This document shows positions 24,792 through 32,928 of a DNA stretch of 64,000 bases, one piece after another. The position numbers were made by a program, and so were the translations under genes. The notes below the pieces were generated by a model. That model was given only the letters and a program-made list of their open reading frames with translations. It searched no databases and had not been told where the DNA came from. Origin of the DNA: Actinomadura parmotrematis. GTDB lineage: Bacteria; Actinomycetota; Actinomycetes; Streptosporangiales; Streptosporangiaceae. The DNA lies in contig NZ_JAIBOA010000002.1 in assembly GCF_019458805.1 (NCBI RefSeq), positions 372,001 through 436,000 of the forward strand, given 5' to 3'. How positions within the stretch are numbered: the stretch's first letter is position 1; the number at the start of each line of letters is the position of its first letter.

Positions 24792-25097
24792 CTACCAGGC
24801 GTGCAGGCGGCGGAGCCGGAACAGCATCTCCAGCCCGCTGTCGCGCCGCGCCTCCGGTGCGGTGGCCCGCCTGCGCCACGGGGCCGAGAACGCCTTGACG
24901 TTCTGGCTGCCGCAGGCGGCGCAGGTGTGGTCGTCGCACCAGGGGACGGTGCAGCGGTGGCCGGCGTGCTCGTAGACCACGCCCTCGCCCCCGTGCCCGT
25001 CGGCGGTGTGCCGGACCTCGAACTCCTCGTCCCAGCTCGCCGCGCAGCACAGGCACTCGTAGACCCAGACCTCGTGGCTCGACCATGCGTCCCGCAT
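24792..25097 (-). CDS. Small zinc-ribbon-like protein
   Basis: 101 residues, function not recognised. It has paired cysteines suited to zinc binding: ECLCC near 16-20 and CDDHTCAACG near 54-63, plus several His residues between them (EHAGHRC). The C-terminal third is basic (RRRATAPEARR ... LFRLRRLHAW). No helix-turn-helix or membrane segment. The ATG at 25097 is preceded by GAGGGGG; a GTG three codons upstream is an alternative. It converges with the GT-C gene before it. Cysteine-rich small proteins of this sort occur near rsmI in other actinomycetes in my recollection, but this could not be verified here. Confidence 0.7.
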   Translation of the reverse strand: MRDAWSSHEVWVYECLCCAASWDEEFEVRHTADGHGGEGVVYEHAGHRCTVPWCDDHTCAACGSQNVKAFSAPWRRRATAPEARRDSGLEMLFRLRRLHAW

Positions 25098-25247
25098 GAC
25101 CCCCACCCCCTCGGGTGACCGCCTCGCGCGCCCCGGTCCCCCCGTGGGGCCGGCGCGCCGGCATCTCCGAGTATGCCCCCGGAACGGGCGCGCGGAACGC
25201 CGTCCTGGACCGTTCCGCGCGGGGGTGACGGCTTTCTGGCGCGGCCA

Positions 25248-26081
25248 CTACTCCTTGGCGGCGAGGACGGCGTCGTACACCTCGCGCTTCGGCAGGCCGT
25301 TCTCCCTGGCGACGTCGGCGATCGCCTGCTTGCGCGGGACGCCGTCCTCCTCGCGGGCCGCGACGGCGGCGGCGAGGTCGCCCGGGTCGGTCAGCCCGGC
25401 GGGCTCGGGGGCGCCGCCGACGACCAGGGTGATCTCGCCGCGGACGCCCTCGGCGGCCCAGGCGGCGAGCTCGGCGAGCGGCCCGCGCCGCGCCTCCTCG
25501 TAGGTCTTGGTGAGCTCGCGGCAGACCGCCGCCGGGCGGTCCGCGCCGAACGCGTCCGCCATCGCCGCGAGCGTCGCGGCGAGCCGGTGCGGCGCCTCGA
25601 AGAACACCATGGTGCGCGGCTCGGCGGCGAGCGCGGCGAGGCGGCGGGCGCGCTCGCCCGCCTTGCGCGGCGGGAACCCCTCGAAGCAGAACCGGTCGGT
25701 CGGCAGCCCCGACATGACGAGCGCCGTCGTCACCGCCGACGGGCCGGGCAGCACCGTCACCGGCACGCCCGCCGCCACCGCCGCGACGACGAGCCGGTAG
25801 CCGGGGTCCGACACGCCGGGCAGGCCCGCGTCGGTGACCACGAGGACGTCGCGGCCGGCGAGCAGCTCCTCCAGCAGCTCCGCGGCGCGCGCCCGCTCGT
25901 TCTGGTCGAAGTAGGACACGACCCGGCCGGTGGTCTGCACGCCGAGGTCGGCGGTGAGGCGCCGCAGCCGCCGGGTGTCCTCGGCCGCCACCACCGGCGC
26001 GGCCGCCAGCGCGGCGCGGAGGCGCGGCGAGGCGTCCTCGGGGCGGCCGATCGGCGCGGCGCCGAGCATGAGCGTCCCCAT
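25248..26081 (-). CDS. rsmI: 16S rRNA (cytidine1402-2'-O)-methyltransferase
   Basis: 277 residues of the tetrapyrrole-methylase fold. It begins GTLMLGAAPIG, followed by VVAAEDTRRLRRL, the strongly conserved VVSYFDQNE, LVVTDAGLPGVSDPGYRLV, VLPGPSAVTTALVMSGLP, FCFEGFPPRK and FFEAPHRLAATL. It modifies C1402 in the ribosomal P site. The ATG at 26081 matches the usual family start; an in-frame GTG at 26129 would add 16 low-complexity residues. It is divergent from pmt, the same pairing as Rv1003/Rv1002c of M. tuberculosis. Confidence 0.95.
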   Translation of the reverse strand: MGTLMLGAAPIGRPEDASPRLRAALAAAPVVAAEDTRRLRRLTADLGVQTTGRVVSYFDQNERARAAELLEELLAGRDVLVVTDAGLPGVSDPGYRLVVAAVAAGVPVTVLPGPSAVTTALVMSGLPTDRFCFEGFPPRKAGERARRLAALAAEPRTMVFFEAPHRLAATLAAMADAFGADRPAAVCRELTKTYEEARRGPLAELAAWAAEGVRGEITLVVGGAPEPAGLTDPGDLAAAVAAREEDGVPRKQAIADVARENGLPKREVYDAVLAAKE

Positions 26082-26196
26082 CGTGCCCGCCGGCCCTGTC
26101 GTCCCGCTCGTCTCCGTCGTCCCCGTCACCTGTCAATTGTTGCGCGACTTGACCCTCCCGCGCGCCACCCGGCCGGTCCCGCCCGCGGCCCGCCCC

Positions 26197-26211
26197 TACG
26201 ATGGCGGGATG
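26197..26211 (+). promoter_or_regulatory. Leaderless-type promoter of the pmt gene
   Basis: A -10 hexamer TACGAT (26197-26202) is followed by exactly 6 bp and then the ATG at 26209. This TANNNT-N6-ATG layout is the classic actinobacterial signature of a transcript beginning at the start codon. No Shine-Dalgarno is present. Confidence 0.6.
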
Positions 26212-27816
26212 GCGACGACGGAACACACCCCGGCGCACCTGATCGAGGAGGACGCGGACCGGCTGCCGCGCCTGCGCGACCGGCTGGCGCCCGCGGTCCC
26301 CGGCAGCCCGCTGCTCGGCTGGCTCGGGCCGCTGCTCGTCACGGCGCTCGCCGGGTTCCTCCGCTTCTACCGGCTGGGCGAGCCGAAGGCCGTGGTCTTC
26401 GACGAGACCTACTACGCCAAGGACGCGCTCGCGCTGCTGAAGTTCGGGTGGGAGCGCAACACGGTCAAGGACGCCGACAAGCTGCTCATCGCCGACCCGC
26501 ACGCGAACATCTGGGCGGACGGCGGCGCGTTCGTCGCGCACCCGCCCGGCGGCAAGTGGATGATCGCGCTCGGCGAGTGGCTGTTCGGCGCCACCCCGTT
26601 CGGGTGGCGGTTCGTGCCCGCGCTCGCCGGCACCCTGTCGGTGCTGATCCTGGCGCGGCTGGCGCGCCGGATGACCGGGTCGACGCTGCTCGGCTGCGCC
26701 GCCGGGCTGCTCCTCGCGGTGGACGGCCTGGCGTTCGTGACGAGCCGGGCCGCGCTGCTCGACGTGTTCGTCATGTTCTGGATCCTCGCCGGGTTCGCCT
26801 GCCTGGTCGCCGACCGGGACCGCTCGCGGCGGATCCTCGCCGACCGGACCGAGCGCGGGTTCGGCGGGGCGCTCGGGCCGTTCGTCGCGCACGGCTGGCG
26901 GTGGGCGGCCGGGCTCTGCCTCGGCATGGCGGTCGCCACCAAGTGGACCGGCGTCTTCTACATCGCCGCGTTCGGGCTGATGGCCGTCGTGTGGGACTAC
27001 GGCGCGCGGCGCGCGGCCGGGGTGCGGCGGCCCGCCGCCGGGGCGCTGGCGCTGGAGGCCGGCCCGGCGTTCGTGCAGCTCGTCCTGGTGGCGGCGGTGA
27101 CCTACCTGGCGTCCTGGTGGGGCTGGATCTTCCGGGCGGGCGGCTGGGGGCGCGGCGAGGTCGCGTCCAACCCGCTGCTGCGGCCGTTCGAGGCGCTGCC
27201 CGACCTCTGGCGCTACCACGCCGAGATGCTGCACTTCCACACCGGCCTGCACGCCAAGCACCCCTACCAGTCGTGGCCGTGGGACTGGCCGGTGCTGCGC
27301 CGCCCGGTGGCGTTCTTCTACGTCGAGCCGAAGGGCGCCTGCGGCGCCGACCGGTGCTCGCGGGAGATCCTCGGGATCGGGACGCCGGCCCTGTGGTGGG
27401 GCGCGCTCGCCGCGCTCGCCGTCACGCTGGTGATCTGGCTGATGGTGCGCGACTGGCGGGCCGGCGCGGCGCTGCTCGGCTTCGCCGCGGGCTGGCTGAC
27501 CTGGTTCCCGTCGGCGTTCGAGGACCGGACGATGTTCCTGTTCTACGCCACCCCGCTGATCCCCTTCATGATCATCGCGGTGGTGCTGGTGCTCGGCTAC
27601 CTGATCGGGCCGGCGCCGCGGCCGGGGGTGAACGCGCTGACCGGCGAGCCGGCGCCGCCCGTCGCGGGGGTGCGGCGGGTCGCGGGCGCCGCGGCGGCGG
27701 GCGCGTTCGTCCTCGTCGTGCTCGCCAACTTCGGCTACTTCTACCCGATCCTCGCCGCCCAGACGATCACCTACGACGCCTGGCACGCGCGGATCTGGTT
27801 CGGCTCCTGGATCTGA
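26209..27816 (+). CDS. pmt: Protein O-mannosyltransferase (PMT, GT39 family)
   Basis: 535 residues, about 10-11 membrane helices. The first extracellular loop carries the catalytic Asp-Glu pair in VVFDETYYAKDA (65-66), with the following HPPGGKWMIALGEW loop. The central extracellular region has FFYVEPKG and a Trp-rich segment (YQSWPWDWPVLRRP). It transfers mannose from polyprenyl-phosphate mannose to Ser/Thr of exported proteins, as the mycobacterial and Streptomyces homologues do. Likely targets include Pro/Thr-rich secreted proteins; one candidate with a Thr-Pro repeat lies at 51545-52384 (inference). The ATG at 26209 is chosen because the overlapping earlier ATG at 26201 is out of frame. 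Confidence 0.94.
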   Translation: MATTEHTPAHLIEEDADRLPRLRDRLAPAVPGSPLLGWLGPLLVTALAGFLRFYRLGEPKAVVFDETYYAKDALALLKFGWERNTVKDADKLLIADPHANIWADGGAFVAHPPGGKWMIALGEWLFGATPFGWRFVPALAGTLSVLILARLARRMTGSTLLGCAAGLLLAVDGLAFVTSRAALLDVFVMFWILAGFACLVADRDRSRRILADRTERGFGGALGPFVAHGWRWAAGLCLGMAVATKWTGVFYIAAFGLMAVVWDYGARRAAGVRRPAAGALALEAGPAFVQLVLVAAVTYLASWWGWIFRAGGWGRGEVASNPLLRPFEALPDLWRYHAEMLHFHTGLHAKHPYQSWPWDWPVLRRPVAFFYVEPKGACGADRCSREILGIGTPALWWGALAALAVTLVIWLMVRDWRAGAALLGFAAGWLTWFPSAFEDRTMFLFYATPLIPFMIIAVVLVLGYLIGPAPRPGVNALTGEPAPPVAGVRRVAGAAAAGAFVLVVLANFGYFYPILAAQTITYDAWHARIWFGSWI

Positions 27817-27838
27817 CCCGGCGCGCGCCCGCCCCCGC

Positions 27839-29044
27839 TCAGGCCCGCGCGGCGGCGGGCGCGGGGGCGTCCTCCGGGACGGGCCGCAGCGCCCGCCCGC
27901 CGAGCAGGCAGACGGCGAGCGCGAGCAGCCCGCCGGCGCCCGCGCCCGCGAACGCGCCCGGGACGCCCGCCAGGGACTCGCCGAGTCCCGCGACGAACGA
28001 GCCGAGCGAGCCGCCCGCGCAGATCGTCGCGACGACCCAGGCGAACGCCTCGGTGACCGTCCCGGCCGGAGCGAGCCGGTCCACCAGCGAGAACGTGCAG
28101 GCGAGGACGGGCGCCAGCCAGATGCCGCTGGCGAACGCCAGCACCGCCATCAGCGGCGGGCCCGGCGCCCAGACGAGCGGCAGGTAGCAGGCGGCGAGCG
28201 CGGCCAGCAGCACCGGCAGCCGCCGGTGCGGCGCGCCGGTGCGGGGGCGCGCCCCGTAAACAAGGCCGCCGGCGAGCGCGCCCGCCGACATCGCCGCGAG
28301 CAGCAGCCCCGAATGCGCGGGGACGCCCGAGCGCTCGGCGTAGGCGGCGACGGCGATCGCGTAGACGCCGAGCGCGACGCCGGCGAAGCCGAGCGACAGC
28401 AGCAGGACCCGCAGTCCCGGCGCGCGCAGCGGGCCGAGCCAGTCGGCCGCGCGCGGCGCGCCCCGCCACCGGCGCGACGGCCCCGCGCACACCACCACCA
28501 GCGTCCCGGCGATGCCGAGGGCGCCGGTGAGCAGCAGCGCGGCCTCGGTCGAGACGGCTGCGGCGCCGACCACGATCAGCGGTCCGAGGGTGAACAGCAG
28601 CTCCTGCGCGGCGGCGTCGAGCGCGTAGGCGGCCTGGACCTGGTCGGGGCCGTCCAGCACGTCCGGCCAGAGCGCGCGCAGTCCCGCCTCCAGCGGCGGC
28701 GTCGCGAACCCGGCGAGGACGACGGCGGCCACCGCGACCGGCAGCGGGCGCACGCCCGTCCAGGCGAGCAGCGCGAACCCCGCGGCGGCGGCGAGCGCCG
28801 ACGGCAGCAGCACCCGCGGCTGCCCGAACCGGTCCATGGCGCGGCCGAGGACGGGCTGCCCGGCGGCCGTCGCGAGGCCGTTCACCGCGCCGAGCGCCCC
28901 GGCGAGCGGGTAGCCGCCGCCGTGCGCGCGGACGTGCAGCACGATCGCCAGCAGCGCCATGCCGTTCGGCAGCCGGCCGAGCAGGGTGCCGCCGAGCAGC
29001 CGCGCGGCGTGCCGCACGCGCAGGAACTCGACATAGGTCCGCAT
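27839..29044 (-). CDS. MFS transporter
   Basis: 401 residues with 12 predicted membrane helices in two halves. The loop GRAMDRFGQPRVLLP after helix 2 is the major-facilitator loop signature. The protein is of the drug/sugar-efflux-like type with short loops; substrate not predictable. The ATG at 29044 is preferred over a GTG at 29053. It is divergent from a LacI-family regulator with a 116-bp shared promoter region, so that regulator probably controls it. The C-terminal tail is Ala/Pro-rich. Confidence 0.86.
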   Translation of the reverse strand: MRTYVEFLRVRHAARLLGGTLLGRLPNGMALLAIVLHVRAHGGGYPLAGALGAVNGLATAAGQPVLGRAMDRFGQPRVLLPSALAAAAGFALLAWTGVRPLPVAVAAVVLAGFATPPLEAGLRALWPDVLDGPDQVQAAYALDAAAQELLFTLGPLIVVGAAAVSTEAALLLTGALGIAGTLVVVCAGPSRRWRGAPRAADWLGPLRAPGLRVLLLSLGFAGVALGVYAIAVAAYAERSGVPAHSGLLLAAMSAGALAGGLVYGARPRTGAPHRRLPVLLAALAACYLPLVWAPGPPLMAVLAFASGIWLAPVLACTFSLVDRLAPAGTVTEAFAWVVATICAGGSLGSFVAGLGESLAGVPGAFAGAGAGGLLALAVCLLGGRALRPVPEDAPAPAAARA

Positions 29045-29067
29045 CGCCCGCACCGTCCGATCCAGTC

Positions 29068-29075
29068 ATACGTAT
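29068..29075. promoter_or_regulatory. Possible LacI-type operator half-sites
   Basis: An ATACGTAT palindrome with a central CG sits between the divergent MFS and LacI genes. LacI-family operators typically have a central CG, but the symmetric part is only 8 bp, so this is a weak call. Confidence 0.3.
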
Positions 29076-29160
29076 TACCAACGGTGTCCAGCCAACCATC
29101 TCCGGGCGGGTCCTCGCTACCCTGATCGCGGCCACATCGCCGTTCCCCGAAGGAGGCCGC

Positions 29161-30183
29161 GTGCCCGGCGCCCGCCCGACCAGCAGGGACGTGGCGCGCG
29201 CGGCCGGCGTCTCGCAGTCCACGGTGTCGCTGGTGCTCGGCGGCAAGTGGGAGGGCCGGATCTCCCCGGCGACCGCGGGCGCCGTCCGGGCGGCCGCGGA
29301 CCGGCTCGGCTACCGGCCGAACCTCGCCGCGCGCAGCCTGCGCCTCGGGACGACCCGCACCGTCCTGCTGATGATCCCGACGCTGTCGGCGCCGTTCTTC
29401 GGCGCGGTGCACGCGGGCGCGGCGCGGGTCGCCGCCGAGCACGGCTTCGGGATCGTGGTGCTGCCCTGGCCCGACGACGCCGGGCCCGCGCGCAGCCCGT
29501 TCGCCGCGCCGCACGAGGCGATCGACGGCATCCTCGCCTCGTCGCTGGCCGTCGAGGCGGTGGCGCGGTTCCCCGGAACGCCGGCGGTGATGCTCGACAG
29601 CGACCCGGCGGGGCCGACCCCGACGGTCGACTTCGACGTGGCGGGCGGGATGGCGGCGCTCGCCGCGCACCTCGGCGCGCTCGGCCACCGCCGCGTCGGG
29701 CACGTGGCGGCCGCGATCGACCAGTGGACGTTCCGGGCCCGCGGCGAGGCGCTCGCGGCGGCCGTCCGGGCGCTGCCCGGCGGCTCCTACCGGCGGGCCG
29801 CCGGGCCGCTCACCGTCGGCGGCGCCCGCGCGGCGGCGCTCGGCCTGCTGGACGCCCCCGACCCGCCGACGGCGCTCGTCTGCGACGACGACGCGATGGC
29901 CGCCGGCGCCTACAAGGCGGCGCGGGCGCGCGGCCTCGCCGTCCCCGGCGACCTGTCGGTGACCGGCTTCGACGACGACCAGCTCGCGACCGCGCTGGAG
30001 CCCGAGCTCACCACCGTCCGGCTGCCCGCCGCCGAGCTCGGGGCGCGCGGCATGGCGGCGCTGCTGGAGCTGCTCGGCGGCGGCGCGCCCGCGCCGGTGT
30101 CGCTGCCCGGCCGCCTGGTGGTGCGCGGTTCGACCGCCCCGCCCCCGCATGATCGGCGGACAGGGGGTATACCCGGCGCATGA
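29161..30183 (+). CDS. LacI-family transcriptional regulator
   Basis: 340 residues. The N-terminal DNA-binding domain is textbook: SRDVARAAGVSQSTVSLVL (about 8-26), then the hinge region RLGYRPNLAARSLR (about 48-61). The effector domain is a periplasmic-binding-protein-like fold with LLMIPTLSAPFFG, the dimer-forming ALGHRRVGHVA segment, and VTGFDDDQLATALEPELTTVR. GTG at 29161 follows AAGGAGG. It overlaps the CorA-like gene by 4 bp (ATGA), so the two are co-transcribed. Likely a carbohydrate-responsive repressor of the divergent MFS gene; ligand unknown. Confidence 0.9.
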   Translation: MPGARPTSRDVARAAGVSQSTVSLVLGGKWEGRISPATAGAVRAAADRLGYRPNLAARSLRLGTTRTVLLMIPTLSAPFFGAVHAGAARVAAEHGFGIVVLPWPDDAGPARSPFAAPHEAIDGILASSLAVEAVARFPGTPAVMLDSDPAGPTPTVDFDVAGGMAALAAHLGALGHRRVGHVAAAIDQWTFRARGEALAAAVRALPGGSYRRAAGPLTVGGARAAALGLLDAPDPPTALVCDDDAMAAGAYKAARARGLAVPGDLSVTGFDDDQLATALEPELTTVRLPAAELGARGMAALLELLGGGAPAPVSLPGRLVVRGSTAPPPHDRRTGGIPGA

Positions 30184-31208
30184 CCACCGATCCCGCCAAG
30201 GCGCACTCGGCCGACCACATCGGCGCCGAGGCGCCGCGCACCCGCGCCTGGCACGACGGCAAGGTGGAGGCCGAGGGGTTCCCGGTCGCCGACGTCAGCG
30301 AGTACATCGGGCAGGGCCTCACCGTCTGGCTCGACCTCTGCGACCCCGGCAGGGACGACCTGCACGTCATCAGCGAGGAGCTGGACCTCGACCCGGTCGC
30401 GGTCGAGGACGCGGTGTCGGCGCACGAGCGCGCCAAGCTCGACCGCTACCACGGCTACCTGTTCCTCAACCTGTACGTCCCGCACGTCGACGGCGGCGAG
30501 CTGACGCTGCACGAGGTGTCGGTGTTCGTCACCGACCACGCCCTGGTGACCGTCCGCACCGACCGCGGCCTGAAGATCGACGCGCTGATGGACCGCTGGG
30601 ACGACGGCCCCGAGCTCGGCGAGAAGGGGTTCGCGGAGCGGCCGGTGTCGGCGCTGCTCTACGGCCTGCTCGACCTCGTCGTGGACGCCCAGCTCGACGC
30701 GGCGCAGAAGCTCGACGACGAGGCCGACGAGCTGGAGGAGCTGATCTTCGACGAGTCCTTCCCGGTCCGCCGGATCCAGCAGCGCAGCTTCCGGCTGCGC
30801 AAGAACCTGGCGGCGCTCCGCCGCGTCACGCTGCCGATGCGCGAGATCCTCAACACCCTGCTCCGCCGCGACCTCGGGCTGGTCACCAAGGAGCTGACGC
30901 CCTACTACCAGGACGTCTACGACCACACGCTGCGCGTCGCCGAGTGGACCGACGGCCTGCGCGACCTGGTCGCCAACCTGCTCGACACCCGGATCGCGCT
31001 GCAGGGCAACCGGATGAACGAGGTGATGAAGAAGGTCACCAGCTGGGCCGCGATCATCGCGGTGCCGACGGCGGTGACCGGCTTCTACGGGCAGAACGTC
31101 CCCTATCCGGGCTACTCGGCGCACTCGGGCTTCGTGGTGAGCAGCGTGGTCATCGTGCTGCTCAGCGTCGGCCTGTACCTGGTGTTCAAGAAGCGCGACT
31201 GGCTCTGA
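30180..31208 (+). CDS. CorA-family divalent cation transporter with GQN motif
   Basis: 342 residues. A large N-terminal cytoplasmic domain (1-280) with long charged helices (AQKLDDEADELEELIF, QQRSFRLRKNLAALRR) is followed by two C-terminal membrane helices. The signature loop between them, normally YGMN, reads GFYGQNVPYPG here. The C-terminus LVFKKRDWL fits the family. CorA proteins are homopentameric Mg/Co/Ni channels; the Met to Gln change sits in the selectivity loop, so ion preference may differ. Overlap with lacI suggests coupled expression. The 3' end overlaps the convergent PBP gene by 23 bp. Confidence 0.9.
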   Translation: MTTDPAKAHSADHIGAEAPRTRAWHDGKVEAEGFPVADVSEYIGQGLTVWLDLCDPGRDDLHVISEELDLDPVAVEDAVSAHERAKLDRYHGYLFLNLYVPHVDGGELTLHEVSVFVTDHALVTVRTDRGLKIDALMDRWDDGPELGEKGFAERPVSALLYGLLDLVVDAQLDAAQKLDDEADELEELIFDESFPVRRIQQRSFRLRKNLAALRRVTLPMREILNTLLRRDLGLVTKELTPYYQDVYDHTLRVAEWTDGLRDLVANLLDTRIALQGNRMNEVMKKVTSWAAIIAVPTAVTGFYGQNVPYPGYSAHSGFVVSSVVIVLLSVGLYLVFKKRDWL

Positions 31209-32859
31209 GGAAGTCCGCGGCGACGGGCGCGGCGGCCTCGGCGCCGGTGCCGCCGCCCTCGACGATCACCGCGAAGGCCAGGTCGCCCCGGTAGCCGATG
31301 AACCAGGCGTGCGTCGGTGGGTCGTCGCCCGACCCGTATTCGGCGGTGCCGGTCTTGCCCGCGGTGCCGGCGGGGAACGACACGTCCTTGGCGGTGCCCT
31401 CGCTGACGACGGCGGGCATCAGCGCGTGCAGGGCGCGCCGCACCGCCGGTTCGATCTTGTGCGGCGGTTCGGGCTTCCGGCCGCCGGCGTCGGCGGCCTG
31501 CGCGGCGAGCGCGGCGTCCACGATCCGCGGCGAGCGCCACGTCCCGGACTGGGCGGCGGCCGCGACGGCGGCCATGTTGAGGGGGCTGGTCAGCACCTCG
31601 CCCTGGCCGAAGGACGCGGCGGCGAGCGCGGTGGCGTCCTTGGCGTCGGGGAAGGCGGCGCGGACGGCGGGCAGGCCGCCGATGATCGGCGCGTTGAACC
31701 CGAACTGCTGCGCGACCTGGGCGAGGCGCTTCTCCCCCAGCTCGTCGACGGCGAGGCGGGCGAAGGTGGTGTTGCACGAGTGCGCGAACGCCTCGCGCAG
31801 CGGGATCGTCCCGAAGTCCTCGTGGTGGTAGTTCTTGAACGTGCGGCCGCCGACGGCCGTGGTGGCGGGGCAGCCGACCTTGGTCGAGGCGCTCATGCCG
31901 CCCGCGACGAGCGCGGCGGCGGTGACGACCTTGAACGTCGAGCCGGGCGGGTAGTGGCCCATGAGCGCCCGGTTGTAGCCGCCGGGCTTGTTCGCGACGG
32001 CGAGGATCTCGCCGGTGGACGGGCGGATCGCGACGACCGAGGCGGGCTTCTTCACGTCCTTGAGCGCCTGCGAGGCGGCCTGCTGGACGCGCGGGTCGAT
32101 GGTGGTGACCAGCTTCTCGCCCTCCTTGCCGCCGTAGGTCTTCAGCGTCTTGACGACGGCGTTCTTGGCGTCGACGATCTGCACGGCGAGCGCGGGGGTG
32201 CCGGCGAGGCGCTTCTCGTACTGCTGCTGCAGGCCGTCCAGGCCGGCCGGATCGCCCTTCTGGTAGGGGGCGCCGAGCGCGGCGGCGGTCTTGGCGTCGG
32301 CGGGGCCGACCGAGCCGGCGAGCTGGCCCGCCGACCCGGGGCCGCTGAGGGTGCTGTCGTCGGCGGCGACGACGCCGGCGCGCGACGGCCAGGCCCGGGA
32401 CGTGCGGAGCCGCTGCCCCTCCGTCAGCCCGGGGTAGAGCAGCTCGGGCGTCCACCGCGCCTTCCACTTTCCGTCCCGCTCGAGGAAGGAGAACGCGCCG
32501 AGGTAGGACCAGGTGCGCCCGCCGGCGAGGGTGAGGTCGGCGTTGAAGGAGCCGCCGTCGTCCTTGAACGCGGCGATCGTGTAGTCCTGCTTCACCGCGC
32601 CGAGCTCGGTGCGCATGGTCGACAGGCGCTTCTCGAAGTCGGCGGGCGCGCCGTCGGTGAGCGCCCGCATCGCGGCGAAGTCGCCGCGGCTCCAGGCTGC
32701 CAGGTAGTCCTCCGCGGTGCCGCGCGGGCCGCTGTCCCGCGCCAGGAACCACACGAGCCCGGCACCGCCGAGCAGCACGACCGCCACCACACTGATGATC
32801 ACTCCGGTCCGCCGCACGCGCACCCTCCCCCGAGTAGGCAATGTCCGAAAGGACACCAT
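31186..32859 (-). CDS. Penicillin-binding protein, MecA_N/PBP2-like transpeptidase
   Basis: 557 residues: N-terminal membrane anchor (about 17-38), an NTF2-like MecA_N domain (GTAEDYLAAWSRGDFAAMRALT, about 48-160), a linker and a C-terminal DD-transpeptidase. Active-site motifs are complete: STFK with Ser 307, SCN near 361 and KTG near 502 (AGKTGTAEYG). It cross-links peptidoglycan on the outer face of the membrane. Proteins with the MecA_N domain often bind beta-lactams poorly. The ATG at 32859 gives a normal N-terminus before the anchor. It is divergent from a LysR gene that is coupled to a beta-lactamase-like gene. Confidence 0.92.
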   Translation of the reverse strand: MVSFRTLPTRGRVRVRRTGVIISVVAVVLLGGAGLVWFLARDSGPRGTAEDYLAAWSRGDFAAMRALTDGAPADFEKRLSTMRTELGAVKQDYTIAAFKDDGGSFNADLTLAGGRTWSYLGAFSFLERDGKWKARWTPELLYPGLTEGQRLRTSRAWPSRAGVVAADDSTLSGPGSAGQLAGSVGPADAKTAAALGAPYQKGDPAGLDGLQQQYEKRLAGTPALAVQIVDAKNAVVKTLKTYGGKEGEKLVTTIDPRVQQAASQALKDVKKPASVVAIRPSTGEILAVANKPGGYNRALMGHYPPGSTFKVVTAAALVAGGMSASTKVGCPATTAVGGRTFKNYHHEDFGTIPLREAFAHSCNTTFARLAVDELGEKRLAQVAQQFGFNAPIIGGLPAVRAAFPDAKDATALAAASFGQGEVLTSPLNMAAVAAAAQSGTWRSPRIVDAALAAQAADAGGRKPEPPHKIEPAVRRALHALMPAVVSEGTAKDVSFPAGTAGKTGTAEYGSGDDPPTHAWFIGYRGDLAFAVIVEGGGTGAEAAAPVAADFLRASRAS

Positions 32860-32882
32860 CACGGCGCGCGGATGTCCAAGAC

Positions 32883-32919
32883 CGATATCCGGCAGGTACT
32901 GATACGGTTTCTGATATCG
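32883..32919. promoter_or_regulatory. Possible LysR binding dyad (PBP / lysR)
   Basis: CGATATC (32883-32889) and GATATCG (32913-32919) form an inverted repeat in the 69-bp gap between the PBP and LysR starts, with a related CTGATACGG between them. TATCGT at 32915-32920 may be the -10 box of lysR, 8 bp before its ATG. Confidence 0.45.
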
Positions 32920-32928
32920 TCGCCGGTC

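Noticed and set aside
24658..27786. 1042-codon minus-strand open frame over rsmI and pmt
   Set aside because: Low-complexity Arg/Gly/Pro sequence antisense to pmt and out of frame with rsmI; typical high-GC artefact.
25173..28187. 1004-codon plus-strand open frame
   Set aside because: Runs antisense to rsmI and out of frame through pmt; composition is not protein-like.
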